Assembly (NCBI GenBank): GCA_028684065.1
Contig: JAQUGO010000008.1
Span: 62,001-126,000, forward strand
Direction of reading: 5' to 3'
From: Sulfurospirillaceae bacterium
GTDB lineage: Bacteria; Campylobacterota; Campylobacteria; Campylobacterales; Sulfurospirillaceae
Length of the DNA: 64,000 nucleotides
Shown here: one piece after another, positions 18,382-27,145 of the stretch
How the letters are laid out: the number at the start of each line of letters is the position of its first letter
Position numbering within the stretch: the stretch's first letter is position 1
Program-made: the position numbers and the translations under genes
The notes under the pieces: model-generated
The model's input: only the letters and a program-made list of their open reading frames with translations
The model's database searches: none
Told to the model about the DNA's origin: nothing

Positions 18382-18417
18382 AAAGTATAAAAATAAAAAT
18401 ATGCTTTTTTTGCATAT
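18382..18417 (-). promoter_or_regulatory. inverted-repeat operator and possible -10 of the AOR operon
   Basis: ATATGC-TTTTTTT-GCATAT at 18399-18417 has the same arms and 7-bp spacer as the mop operators. On the minus strand TATACT at 18387-18382 lies 11 bp downstream, so the repeat would cover the -35 region. The AOR start codon is ~80 nt further on. Confidence 0.55.
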
Positions 18418-18449
18418 CTTTTTTTTACACACTTTGCATGTAAGAAGCT

Positions 18450-18485
18450 AGAAAGCAGTAGTGGCTTATGCCACTACTGCTTTCT
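18450..18485 (-). terminator. strong hairpin overlapping the end of the glucan synthase gene
   Basis: AGAAAGCAGTAGTGG pairs perfectly with CCACTACTGCTTTCT over a 6-nt loop, and includes the stop codon at 18466-18468. It would end transcription from the synthase before the AOR control region. The T-run behind it on the minus strand is weak. Confidence 0.6.
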
Positions 18486-21009
18486 TTTTGGCAGAATCAA
18501 GTTCAATCCATCGAAGAATAATAGCTGAATAATAAGGGATACTTTGAATAAGAAGAGTAAATGAAAACACATAAATTTCTGTGATATGTGTGAAATTTGT
18601 AAAATAGAGTGCTAAAAAAGAAATGGTTAAAAGAGTTGCTAAAATAATTTCATATTTGATAGGATTAGTCTTTGCTTTTTTAGTATTTCCACCTTTTTCT
18701 GTACGTTTGAATGGTAAACCATCTTTGACAAAACCATCATAGACGGCTTTGAAAATGACCAGTTGTAAGCTCATAGAGGCAATAGCACTGAGCATCGTTT
18801 CTCGTACACTCATTTTAACCCGTGTATGGTAAAGGATGAAGGCATGTAAAATATTAACAAGAAAAGCCACCAAAATAGGCAGTGTTAATGGTAACGTAGG
18901 GATAGTAACGCCCACAAAAATGATAAAAGGTACCCAGAAAATATTTAAAAACGCTGTTAAAGCACCAAAGGCATCGGAAAGCCAAAAAAACCAGCCCGCT
19001 ACAAAATGAAATTTTTGATATTTTGTAAGTGTCTTGGAGGACGGTAAGAAATGTCGCCAATGTTTTTTCAAAATTTGAATGGCGCCATATGCCCAACGAT
19101 GACGTTGTGTACGAAAGGCTTCAACCGTATCAGGCAATAAACCCCAGCCATAACGGCGATTGGTGTAGTGTGCTGTGTATCCTGCTTCAAATAAACGAAG
19201 TCCCAGTTCTGAATCTTCAACAATAGTATATGTTGTCCAATCCCCCACTTCATGCATCGCCGATAATCGTGCCATGAGCATTGTCCCATGGGCCACAATA
19301 GCATTTTCTTCATTGCGCTCTACCATACCTATGTCGAAGAAACCAGCATATTCAGCATTCATGGCTTGTTTTATGAGTGAATCTTGTCCATCCCTATGGT
19401 CTTGCGGTGCTTGAACAAGGGCGACTTTAGGGTCATCAAATAACGGCACTAAATCAATCAACCAATCTTTACTAATCACATAATCAGCATCAATAACAGC
19501 TAAGATTTCTGCTTTTTCATTCGTATATTTTAATGCTTCATTTAAAGCGCCTGCTTTAAAGCCAGTACATGTAATGTTTAGAAAAACAAATTTATCGCCC
19601 AACTTTTTACAGTGCTCTTCAATAGGTTTCCAATAAAACTCTTCAGGTGTATTATTGATGACAACTAAAACTTCATAGTTGGTATATTTTAGGCGAGATA
19701 AAGAATCCAATGTTTCGATGAGTACATGGGGTTGCTCTTTGTATGCTGGGACATGGATAGAGACAAAAGGTACATGGTCAGATTTCAGATTGAGTGGTGC
19801 CAATCTTGCTGGAGCAATACCCAAAGTACATTTAAAGAGCTCATTAATCTTAGCAAGCGTAATGATAACCAAAGGAAACATCAGAATAATGCCCATAGTC
19901 CACATAATCCACATACCAAAGTTCAAATAATAAATAAAAGGGTAGGTTGCCGCCATGGCGATACCAAAACCCATTGCTTGTGCAGCAAGCGCATAGGTCA
20001 TAGAGTGCGCAAAATTGACTCTTTGATTACGGAGGCCAAAAAATGTCAGCAAAATTCCAAAGAAGACTGCGGCTGCCATTTGGTAGCGCCATAATGGATT
20101 GATAATTGTTTTTTGAACAAAATTGAATTTTGGCATTTGATTAATATCAAAAAGACCCCAGTAAGGTCCAACGCTTCCTTCATGGACACCTTTCCATGGT
20201 TGATCAAAGGCTTCTACGATATTATAAGACCATTTTTCACTTTTAGCCATCGCTAAAAAGTCTGTAATAGCTTTAATTTGATTAGGCAGTGTTGCTTCTG
20301 CTTTTTCATTATTGTAGCCACTACTTGGCCAGCCAAACTCCCCAATAAGAATGTGCTTTTTAGGATAAAGTTGTGCAATGGCATCATACTTTTCTTTGGT
20401 GAATGCTAGAGAATTTTGAATAGGCACTTTTTCCCAGTAGGGGAGAATATGCACACAAATGAAATCAACATGCTTAGCAAGTTCTGTATTGGTAAGCCAA
20501 ATATGTTGAACTTCAGCTGTGGTGACAGGAATACGTGTGCGGTTTGAAATTCTATCAATAATGGCCATTAATTCTTCTGGTTTTAAATCATCCCGTAGCA
20601 AAACCTCGTTTCCTACAATGATGGAAGAAATCTTTGGGCTGTACATACGAATTAGCTCTAGTGCTTTCTCAATTTCAGCTTCGTTAGCATCTTTATTGGT
20701 AGAGAGCCATAAGCCAAGGTCAACTTTGAGTTTGGTTTCGCCCAAATTACTTAACACTTTTTGAGCATCGGCAATGGCATAGGTTCTGACTTTGCGTGAG
20801 ATTTGAGAGATTGTTTCTAAATCATCGGCTACTTCATCATCACTTTTAAGAGACTTTTCAAAACCTTTAAAGGGCGTATACGAGAGAGATTCAAGTTTAT
20901 CTCCAATTTGTGGAGAGATGACAAATTTGTCACCCCCTCGTGTCCAAAGAAAAACGTGTAACAATGAGCTTAAAATAATTGATAGAAGGATATATTTGAG
21001 GTATTTCAA
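18466..21009 (-). CDS. GH17-GT2 fusion, beta-glucan synthase (NdvB-like)
   Basis: 847 aa with a TTG start preceded by GGAG. A single N-terminal membrane segment leads to a GH17-like periplasmic domain (~60-310) with both catalytic glutamate motifs, VGNEVLLRDD and IGEFGWPSSG. After several helices comes a family-2 glycosyltransferase (~400-650) with VIDADY, EDSELGLRL and QRHRWAYG (the QxxRW motif), then further membrane helices. The same architecture occurs in Bradyrhizobium NdvB, which makes cyclic beta-glucans, and in related transglycosylating synthases. The product is probably a beta-1,3-linked periplasmic or exported glucan. It is monocistronic, flanked by a strong terminator. Confidence 0.86.
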   Translation of the reverse strand: MKYLKYILLSIILSSLLHVFLWTRGGDKFVISPQIGDKLESLSYTPFKGFEKSLKSDDEVADDLETISQISRKVRTYAIADAQKVLSNLGETKLKVDLGLWLSTNKDANEAEIEKALELIRMYSPKISSIIVGNEVLLRDDLKPEELMAIIDRISNRTRIPVTTAEVQHIWLTNTELAKHVDFICVHILPYWEKVPIQNSLAFTKEKYDAIAQLYPKKHILIGEFGWPSSGYNNEKAEATLPNQIKAITDFLAMAKSEKWSYNIVEAFDQPWKGVHEGSVGPYWGLFDINQMPKFNFVQKTIINPLWRYQMAAAVFFGILLTFFGLRNQRVNFAHSMTYALAAQAMGFGIAMAATYPFIYYLNFGMWIMWTMGIILMFPLVIITLAKINELFKCTLGIAPARLAPLNLKSDHVPFVSIHVPAYKEQPHVLIETLDSLSRLKYTNYEVLVVINNTPEEFYWKPIEEHCKKLGDKFVFLNITCTGFKAGALNEALKYTNEKAEILAVIDADYVISKDWLIDLVPLFDDPKVALVQAPQDHRDGQDSLIKQAMNAEYAGFFDIGMVERNEENAIVAHGTMLMARLSAMHEVGDWTTYTIVEDSELGLRLFEAGYTAHYTNRRYGWGLLPDTVEAFRTQRHRWAYGAIQILKKHWRHFLPSSKTLTKYQKFHFVAGWFFWLSDAFGALTAFLNIFWVPFIIFVGVTIPTLPLTLPILVAFLVNILHAFILYHTRVKMSVRETMLSAIASMSLQLVIFKAVYDGFVKDGLPFKRTEKGGNTKKAKTNPIKYEIILATLLTISFLALYFTNFTHITEIYVFSFTLLIQSIPYYSAIILRWIELDSAKKKAVVA

Positions 21010-21100
21010 AATAGGAACTCCAAAAAAAATTATTGGATTTTACAATAAATTTGTTTAAAAGGTAGATTTTAGAGACGAGTACAAACTCCAAACATACTGA

Positions 21101-23388
21101 TTATGTTTCTAAGAGTTTCTTTTTAGCCTGAATGAATGATATCAATAGCTCTTTAGAAAGTGGTTTTGCAAAGTAGTATCCTTGAAATCTATTGCAACCA
21201 AGTGAGGTTAAAATTTCTTTTTGTTCTTTGTACTCTACACCTTCAGCTAAAATTTGAAGATTAAGGTTGTGTCCTATTGTCATAATAGTTTGAACCATTT
21301 TTTCGGCGCTTGGATCTTCAAAAATTGTGTCGATAAAGCTTTTATCAATTTTAAGTTCATCAATAGGTAATCTTCGGAGCATACTCAAAGAAGAGTACCC
21401 TGTGCCAAAATCATCCATTGAAATTTTTATACCCATCAGACGAATTTTTTCAAGTAGCGGTAAAATATAATCAATGTCTTCGATAAAGAGATTTTCGGTT
21501 ACTTCTAAAGTAATGGTAATATACTTGGTTTGTGTTGTTTCAATAGCGTGTTGCAGATGTACTAAAAATCAGGGTCCATGAATTGGCGAACGGAGATATT
21601 GATCGATGTTTGGAACGTAAACGACGTGCTATTTTGTACATATTTTATATCTTCTAAAACCGTATTAATAATAAAACGACCAAGTTTGAGCATCAAGCCC
21701 GAAGCTTCTGCAATGGGAATAAACTTATCAGGGGGAACCATTCCTAATGTAGGGCTTTTCCAACGAATTAAAGCTTCGACGCCAATCATAGCGTTTGTGC
21801 TATCAATTTGTGGTTGATATACCATAAACAGTTCTTGTGAATCAATAGCATTGCGCAGTGCTTGTTCAATATGCAAGTTTTTAAGATAACCTTCTTGCAT
21901 CGTATTAGCAAAGATGTGAGCACTATTTTTCATTTTTTTGGATTCATACATAGCAATATCAGCGGCTCTTAAAAGGGTATCTAAATCTTCTGCATGTTCA
22001 GGATATTTGGCTATACCAATACTGGCTCCCATACTAAGAGTTAATTTATTAATAGTATATGGTTGTGAGATTTTAGTGATTATGGTGTGTGATAGTTTCA
22101 AAAGTTCAACATCGCGATACTCGTAAACAAAGATAACAAATTCGTCGCCTCCTTGCCGTATGACAACAGCATCTTGTGGGATACTGTTTTTGAGTCTCTT
22201 CGCGAGTTCCACTAAAACATAATCTCCACATTGGTGTCCAAAATTGTCATTAATATTTTTAAAATGATCCATGTCGACATATAAAATAGCAAAAGCTGGA
22301 GCATCTTTGTAGAGCCATTCATCTATATGTTGTTGTAAATAACTTCGATTTGGAAGACCTGTCAATTTATCATGCGTTGCTTGGAACATCAAATCGGCTG
22401 TGCGTTTTATGTCAGCATTAGCAATAAGTCGGAATAGAAAGAAGAGAATCAATTGTGTAACAACAAATATCGCAATAAGTTGAAGAAAAATAGAGATAAA
22501 TTCTTGGACTAAAATAGTGAAATCAGTTTGCGCTGTTGTCCATAACTTATAATGTTTGTCATATTGTATCGAAGTGATTTTTTTACCAGTAGTATTACTG
22601 CAGGTAAAAGAAATAATTTGTTCACTATCACGAAGTTGATCTAAGGTCATATGATAGGCGGCTAAGACAATGTGTTCAATATTTGAAATGGTTTGGGCCG
22701 GAATAGGTTCTAAATAAAATAGGTGTGCAGTTTTATTGTTGTTAGAGCGAAAGAGTGTATAAAAATCATGATCACGAATCATTGAAATAACGCGATCTTG
22801 ACTATTATGAATTGTTTTACTTAATAGATTAAAAGAGGACTCAACCCTTAATCCTCCAACCATAACAGCAATAACCTCGCCCTCATGATTACGAATAGCT
22901 TTACGTAAAGGGATAACCCATTCTTTGAGAGAGTGAAACATATAGGTACGACCTAAAACCATATGTTGGGAAGACAGTGTTTCAAGAAATGAGTCTTTAC
23001 TTTCAATTTGTGATAATAAGTTTGGTAAATTAGAAACGTCTGGATGCGAGCTCATAAAAGTCAATTGCCCTTGCGGCGTGGATAATCCAAAAGCTGCAAT
23101 AGAAGGATTAAGCGTCAACAAACTATCTAAGGCCTTTAAGGATTCAGGATTGTTCCTAAAATCGTCATCTTCCATAAATCTTCGACCTAATATATCAAGC
23201 ATCATTTCTTGATTTTGAAATAAAGAATGGGTAGAAGTTGCTATTAAATTGACAATATTTTCTTGTGCAGTTTGGTGTTTAGCATAAATATATTTCCACT
23301 GTGTATAAGCAATAGTGAAGAGTAGAATTAGTGAAGTTGTGAATAAAATATAAAATAATAACCATATATTCTTTTTAAAAATTGCCAC
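21101..23388 (-). pseudogene. GGDEF-EAL protein split by a frameshift
   Basis: The first frame encodes two membrane segments around a ~260-aa periplasmic sensor, a GGDEF domain (RQGGDEFVI) and the start of EAL (IGVEALIRW), then stops at 21562 after FMDPDF. The rest of the EAL domain (DDFGTGYSSL, AEGVE, GYYFAKPL) continues in another frame to 21101. Adding one base to the A5 run at 21564-21568 restores one ~760-aa protein reading DFLVHLQHAI across the junction. This may be decay, phase variation or a sequencing error. AAGGA spaced 7 nt from a GTG at 23388 supports that start over the TTG at 23409. If intact it would make or degrade c-di-GMP. Confidence 0.8.
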
Positions 23389-23593
23389 AACTTTATCCTT
23401 GGTTATCAATAGAGTGAGAAATAAAATTTTTTAAGATTTTTAATTATAACATTTTTTTAAAAGAAACTTTGATTATTTCGTTAAATAAATATTACGTTTT
23501 CATAAAAAAATTATTATTAAGATTAAATATTTGAATAGACTAAAAAGATAGGATTAGCACTAAGTCAAAATTTTGAACTATGGTAGCTTATGC

Positions 23594-23599
23594 TATAAT
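23594..23599 (+). promoter_or_regulatory. extended -10 box for the ABC-F gene
   Basis: TATGCTATAATCG gives an extended -10 (TATAAT at 23594-23599), 28 nt upstream of the ABC-F ATG. A weak TTGAAC lies at 23573-23578, 15 bp away. Confidence 0.5.
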
Positions 23600-23626
23600 C
23601 GCGAAAAACATAGAGAAAGAGTACCA

Positions 23627-25222
23627 ATGGTAGAAGTTAATAATCTCACAATGCGGTTTTCACAACAGCTTTTGTTTGAAAATATCAATTTAAAATTAGA
23701 TAGAGGTAAGCGCTATGGGCTAATAGGTGCCAATGGAGCGGGTAAAACAACCTTTTTAAAAATCTTGGCAGGACAACTAGAGCAAACAAGTGGGAATATT
23801 TCAATTGAAAATGGTTTACGTGTAGGTGTTTTAAGTCAAAATCAATATGCTTTTGAAGAGTACAGCTTAAAAGATGCCGTAATGTATGGCAATAAACGTT
23901 TGTATGATGCGATTAAAGAAAAAGAGTATTTGTATGAAAATGGCGATTTTAATGATGATAAAGTTAATGATCGTTTAGCCGAACTTGAGATTATCTGTGC
24001 CGAAGAAGACCCAACATATGAAGTTGATGTAACGATTGAGAAGATTTTAGCATCCCTTGGTTTTCCAGTTGAAAACCATAATGATTTGATGAGTGAACTA
24101 ACAGGAGGCGATAAATTTAAAATTCTTTTGGCGCAAGTGCTTTATCCAAGACCTGATGTTCTTTTCTTGGATGAACCAACGAACAATTTAGACCTAGAAG
24201 CCATCTCATGGCTTGAAGAACAGTTAATCCGCCATGAAGGAACGATGGTTGTTATCTCCCATGATAGGCACTTCTTGAACTCTGTTGTCACGAATATTCT
24301 TGATGTTGATTTTAAAAAGATTCGTGAATTTACAGGTAACTATGATGAATGGTATATGGCGGCTAACTTGATAGCCAAACAGCAAGAGATGGATAGAGAT
24401 AAAAAGCTGAAAGAAAAAGAAGAACTTGAAGCTTTCGTAAGACGCTTTTCAGCCAATGCTTCTAAAGCCAAGCAAGCGACTTCTCGTCAAAAGCGCTTGG
24501 AAAAGTTAGATATTGCAGACATTCAAACATCTTCACGTCGTGATCCTAGTATTGTCTTTAAAATGGGACGAGATATTGGCAATGAAGTGTTAGAAGTTGA
24601 AGATATTGAAAAAAGTTATGGAGATACAAAAGTTCTTCACAAGATTAGTTTTAAAGCTGAAAAAGGCGAAAAAATTGCACTTATTGGACATAACGGTGTG
24701 GGTAAAACGACACTGTGTAATATCCTAATGGAAGCATTGGAAAGTGATGGAGGAAAAGTCAAATGGGGCGCAACGATTATTCCTAGTTATTTTCCTCAAA
24801 ACTCAACTGATATGATAACGGGCAATTTTCAATTATTTGAGTGGTTACAACAGTATGATGAAAAAAAAGACTTAGATGAAATTCGAAAATGCTTAGGGCG
24901 TATGCTTTTCTCGGGAGAAGAACAGAAAAAAAGTGTTAATAAACTCAGTGGTGGCGAAAAGCACCGCATGATGCTTTCCAAAATGATGCTGCAAAAAGGT
25001 AACTTTCTAGTCCTTGATGAGCCTGATAACCATCTTGATTTGGAAGCTATTATCGCTCTAGGCGAAGGGCTTTACAAATTTCCTGGCAATGTGATTTGTG
25101 TCACACACGATAGAGAGCTGATTGATGCTTTTGCCAATCGTATCATTGAGTTACACGCTGATGGAAGCATAACTGATTTTAAAGGTGATTATGAGACCTT
25201 TAGAGAGACGTATGGCAGATAA
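23627..25222 (+). CDS. ABC-F family ATPase (YbiT-like)
   Basis: 531 aa, close to the size of E. coli YbiT. Two ATPase domains without membrane segments: Walker A GANGAGKTT and Walker B LFLDEPTNNLD in the first, GHNGVGKTT and LVLDEPDNHLD in the second; signature motifs are LTGGDK and LSGGEK. The linker is charged and helical (KLKEKEELEAFVRRF), as in ribosome-binding ABC-F proteins. These act on the ribosome E site rather than in transport. The ATG at 23627 is preferred because the upstream codons precede the promoter-proximal -10. The next gene overlaps it by 11 bp. Confidence 0.92.
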   Translation: MVEVNNLTMRFSQQLLFENINLKLDRGKRYGLIGANGAGKTTFLKILAGQLEQTSGNISIENGLRVGVLSQNQYAFEEYSLKDAVMYGNKRLYDAIKEKEYLYENGDFNDDKVNDRLAELEIICAEEDPTYEVDVTIEKILASLGFPVENHNDLMSELTGGDKFKILLAQVLYPRPDVLFLDEPTNNLDLEAISWLEEQLIRHEGTMVVISHDRHFLNSVVTNILDVDFKKIREFTGNYDEWYMAANLIAKQQEMDRDKKLKEKEELEAFVRRFSANASKAKQATSRQKRLEKLDIADIQTSSRRDPSIVFKMGRDIGNEVLEVEDIEKSYGDTKVLHKISFKAEKGEKIALIGHNGVGKTTLCNILMEALESDGGKVKWGATIIPSYFPQNSTDMITGNFQLFEWLQQYDEKKDLDEIRKCLGRMLFSGEEQKKSVNKLSGGEKHRMMLSKMMLQKGNFLVLDEPDNHLDLEAIIALGEGLYKFPGNVICVTHDRELIDAFANRIIELHADGSITDFKGDYETFRETYGR

Positions 25223-25544
25223 CATACCTTTTAGTATAGGCTCTGCTTTAGATAATGCATTAGGGTGGAGTTTAGAAGCGGAAACAAAGGGCTCTTCTAA
25301 AGAAATAAAAGAGCCTTGTAAGCACCGTTTAGTTTTAAAAATGGAAAAAAGAAGAGGCAAACCTGTTAGTATGGTTGGCCCTTTTTCCCTCAGTAAAGAG
25401 AGAATGACTTTGGTCTGCTCAAACGTTAAAAGACGACTTGGCAGTGGTGGTACATGTAAAGATGAGTGGATGGAGTTTCAAGGCGAGTGTCGTGAAAAAC
25501 TTAAACTTTTTTTGCAAGACGAAGGATTTTTGTTTAAGGCTTAG
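25212..25544 (+). CDS. SUI1/YciH-family translation initiation factor-like protein
   Basis: 110 aa starting at the ATG inside the end of the ABC-F gene. The C-terminal SUI1 core reads KRRGKPVSMVGPF, KRRLGSGGTCKD and EFQGECREKLKLFL, matching the GTGGTxK(D/N) and QGDHR pattern of eIF1/YciH. Bacterial YciH can influence initiation-codon and tRNA fidelity in vitro. Translational coupling with a ribosome-associated ABC-F protein points to a shared role in translation. The N-terminal ~40 residues are less conserved. Confidence 0.85.
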   Translation: MADNIPFSIGSALDNALGWSLEAETKGSSKEIKEPCKHRLVLKMEKRRGKPVSMVGPFSLSKERMTLVCSNVKRRLGSGGTCKDEWMEFQGECREKLKLFLQDEGFLFKA

Positions 25545-25546
25545 AT

Positions 25547-26458
25547 ATGACACATATATTTTCCTCATTGCTTCCTATTTGTTTGATGATATCAACGGGA
25601 TTTTTTTTTAAATATATCAAATTCCCCACTCTTGAATTTTGGCCCATGGCGGATAAATTTACTTATTATGTTTTAATGCCAGCACTTCTTATTTATAAAC
25701 TTTCCACAGCAAAAATTGACCTTTCCCAATCAGTGAATCTTGTTGTAACAAGCCTTGTGAGTATTTTTATTGTTTTAACACTTTTGATTGTACTTAATTT
25801 TTTACTGCATTTTGAAGCAAAAGCGTTCACCTCCATTGTACAAGGCAGTATTCGGTTTAACTCCTATGTCTTTTTGGCCTTTGTAGATACGGTATATGGT
25901 GATAAAGGTCTTGTTTTAGCGGCTATTGTAATGGCATTTGTTATCCCCGTTCTAAATATTTTATGTATCTCTATCTTTGCAGTTTATGTACGACATGGCG
26001 ATTTTTCATTTAAAGCCTTTCTCAAAACAATTATAAAGAATCCTTTGATTGGAGCGTGTATCGTTGGTGGTATTGTTAATGTTAGTGGCGTTCATATACC
26101 GATTTTCGTGCTTAAATATTTTTCTGTAGTTAGTAATGCCGCTTTACCAATGGGATTACTTTCTGTGGGGGTTGGATTGGAGCTGAAGTATCTTAAAGAT
26201 GCCAAAAAAGAGTTATTGGTATCAACCCTTGTCAAATTACTAATGTTTCCTTTGATTGCTTATGGCGTTGGTATCCTTTTTGGTTTAAGTGGTCTCAGTT
26301 TGAGTATTGCTGTTATTTTTGGGGCAATGCCAACGGCTGTATCAGGTTATATTTTAGCACGAGAACTTGGCGGAGATATTTCTCTCATGGCGTCTATCAT
26401 TACACTTCAAACCTTAGCATGCATGGCTACACTTTTTTTAATAGTACCCATTTTATAA
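25547..26458 (+). CDS. AEC (auxin efflux carrier) family transporter
   Basis: 303 aa, almost entirely hydrophobic with about ten predicted helices and the AEC internal repeat. Typical AEC features include IKFPTLEFWPMADKF near the N-terminus, RFNSYVFLA and the final AVSGYILARELGGD. Bacterial relatives move small dicarboxylates or amino acids, but the substrate here is unknown. It begins two bases after the YciH-like gene and its 3' end overlaps the convergent TrkA-like gene by 6 bp. Confidence 0.88.
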   Translation: MTHIFSSLLPICLMISTGFFFKYIKFPTLEFWPMADKFTYYVLMPALLIYKLSTAKIDLSQSVNLVVTSLVSIFIVLTLLIVLNFLLHFEAKAFTSIVQGSIRFNSYVFLAFVDTVYGDKGLVLAAIVMAFVIPVLNILCISIFAVYVRHGDFSFKAFLKTIIKNPLIGACIVGGIVNVSGVHIPIFVLKYFSVVSNAALPMGLLSVGVGLELKYLKDAKKELLVSTLVKLLMFPLIAYGVGILFGLSGLSLSIAVIFGAMPTAVSGYILARELGGDISLMASIITLQTLACMATLFLIVPIL

Positions 26459-27145
26459 GGAAAAGTCTTTTTTATAGCGCAGAATTTCTTCTGTCTGCCC
26501 TATAACAACGAGGATGTCTCCAGCGTCAAGCTTATGGTTAAATCCCTCTGTGATAAAAATAAACTCTTTTTTGAGCTCTTTATCGTGAATGCCGACTAAG
26601 AGAAAATTATAAGCTTCATTAGGGTAGATGTCGTTAATCATATGGTGATTCAGTGGGGAATTTTCTGTAATGGTAATCTGTTCCATATTAAGGTCGTGGT
26701 AGCCAAAAACAGTCGCATCAATAACATTCATCACATCAGGTTGGGTAATCAGTTTATAAATCTTCTTGCCACTGATTTGGTAGGGATCTAAGATCGTACT
26801 TGCCCCTGCAATTTCAAGTTTATGAATAGCGTCTTTCGTATGCGTAATAGCGATGACATGTAAAGAAGGGTCTAAGGCTTTTACAGAAAGAATTAAAAAA
26901 ACGTTTTTGGCATCGTCATCAAACAGTGTAAAAATAAAATTAACATTTTCTCCAATACCTTCTTCTAAAAGTATATCATCTGTGTAATCTAAGATTTTAA
27001 GATTAAACCCTAGCTTCTCTGCTTGTGGAAGTAACGATGCATCGTTATCAATGAGTGTAAAGTTATAACCTTTTGCTTTAAGCTGAGAACTAATTTCTAT
27101 GGCTGATTTGGTGAATCCAAAGATGAGTATTTTTTCTGTTTTCAT
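26453..27145 (-). CDS. TrkA-like RCK protein
   Basis: 230 aa. The N-terminal Rossmann fold (ILIFGFTKSAIEISSQL, LIDNDASLL) resembles TrkA_N/RCK_N and the C-terminal part (LDAGDILVVIGQTEEIL) resembles RCK_C/TrkA_C. The usual GxGxxG nucleotide loop is altered to GFTKSA, so nucleotide binding may differ. It overlaps the upstream K+ channel gene by 4 bp and is probably its cytoplasmic regulatory partner. Confidence 0.82.
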   Translation of the reverse strand: MKTEKILIFGFTKSAIEISSQLKAKGYNFTLIDNDASLLPQAEKLGFNLKILDYTDDILLEEGIGENVNFIFTLFDDDAKNVFLILSVKALDPSLHVIAITHTKDAIHKLEIAGASTILDPYQISGKKIYKLITQPDVMNVIDATVFGYHDLNMEQITITENSPLNHHMINDIYPNEAYNFLLVGIHDKELKKEFIFITEGFNHKLDAGDILVVIGQTEEILRYKKDFSL

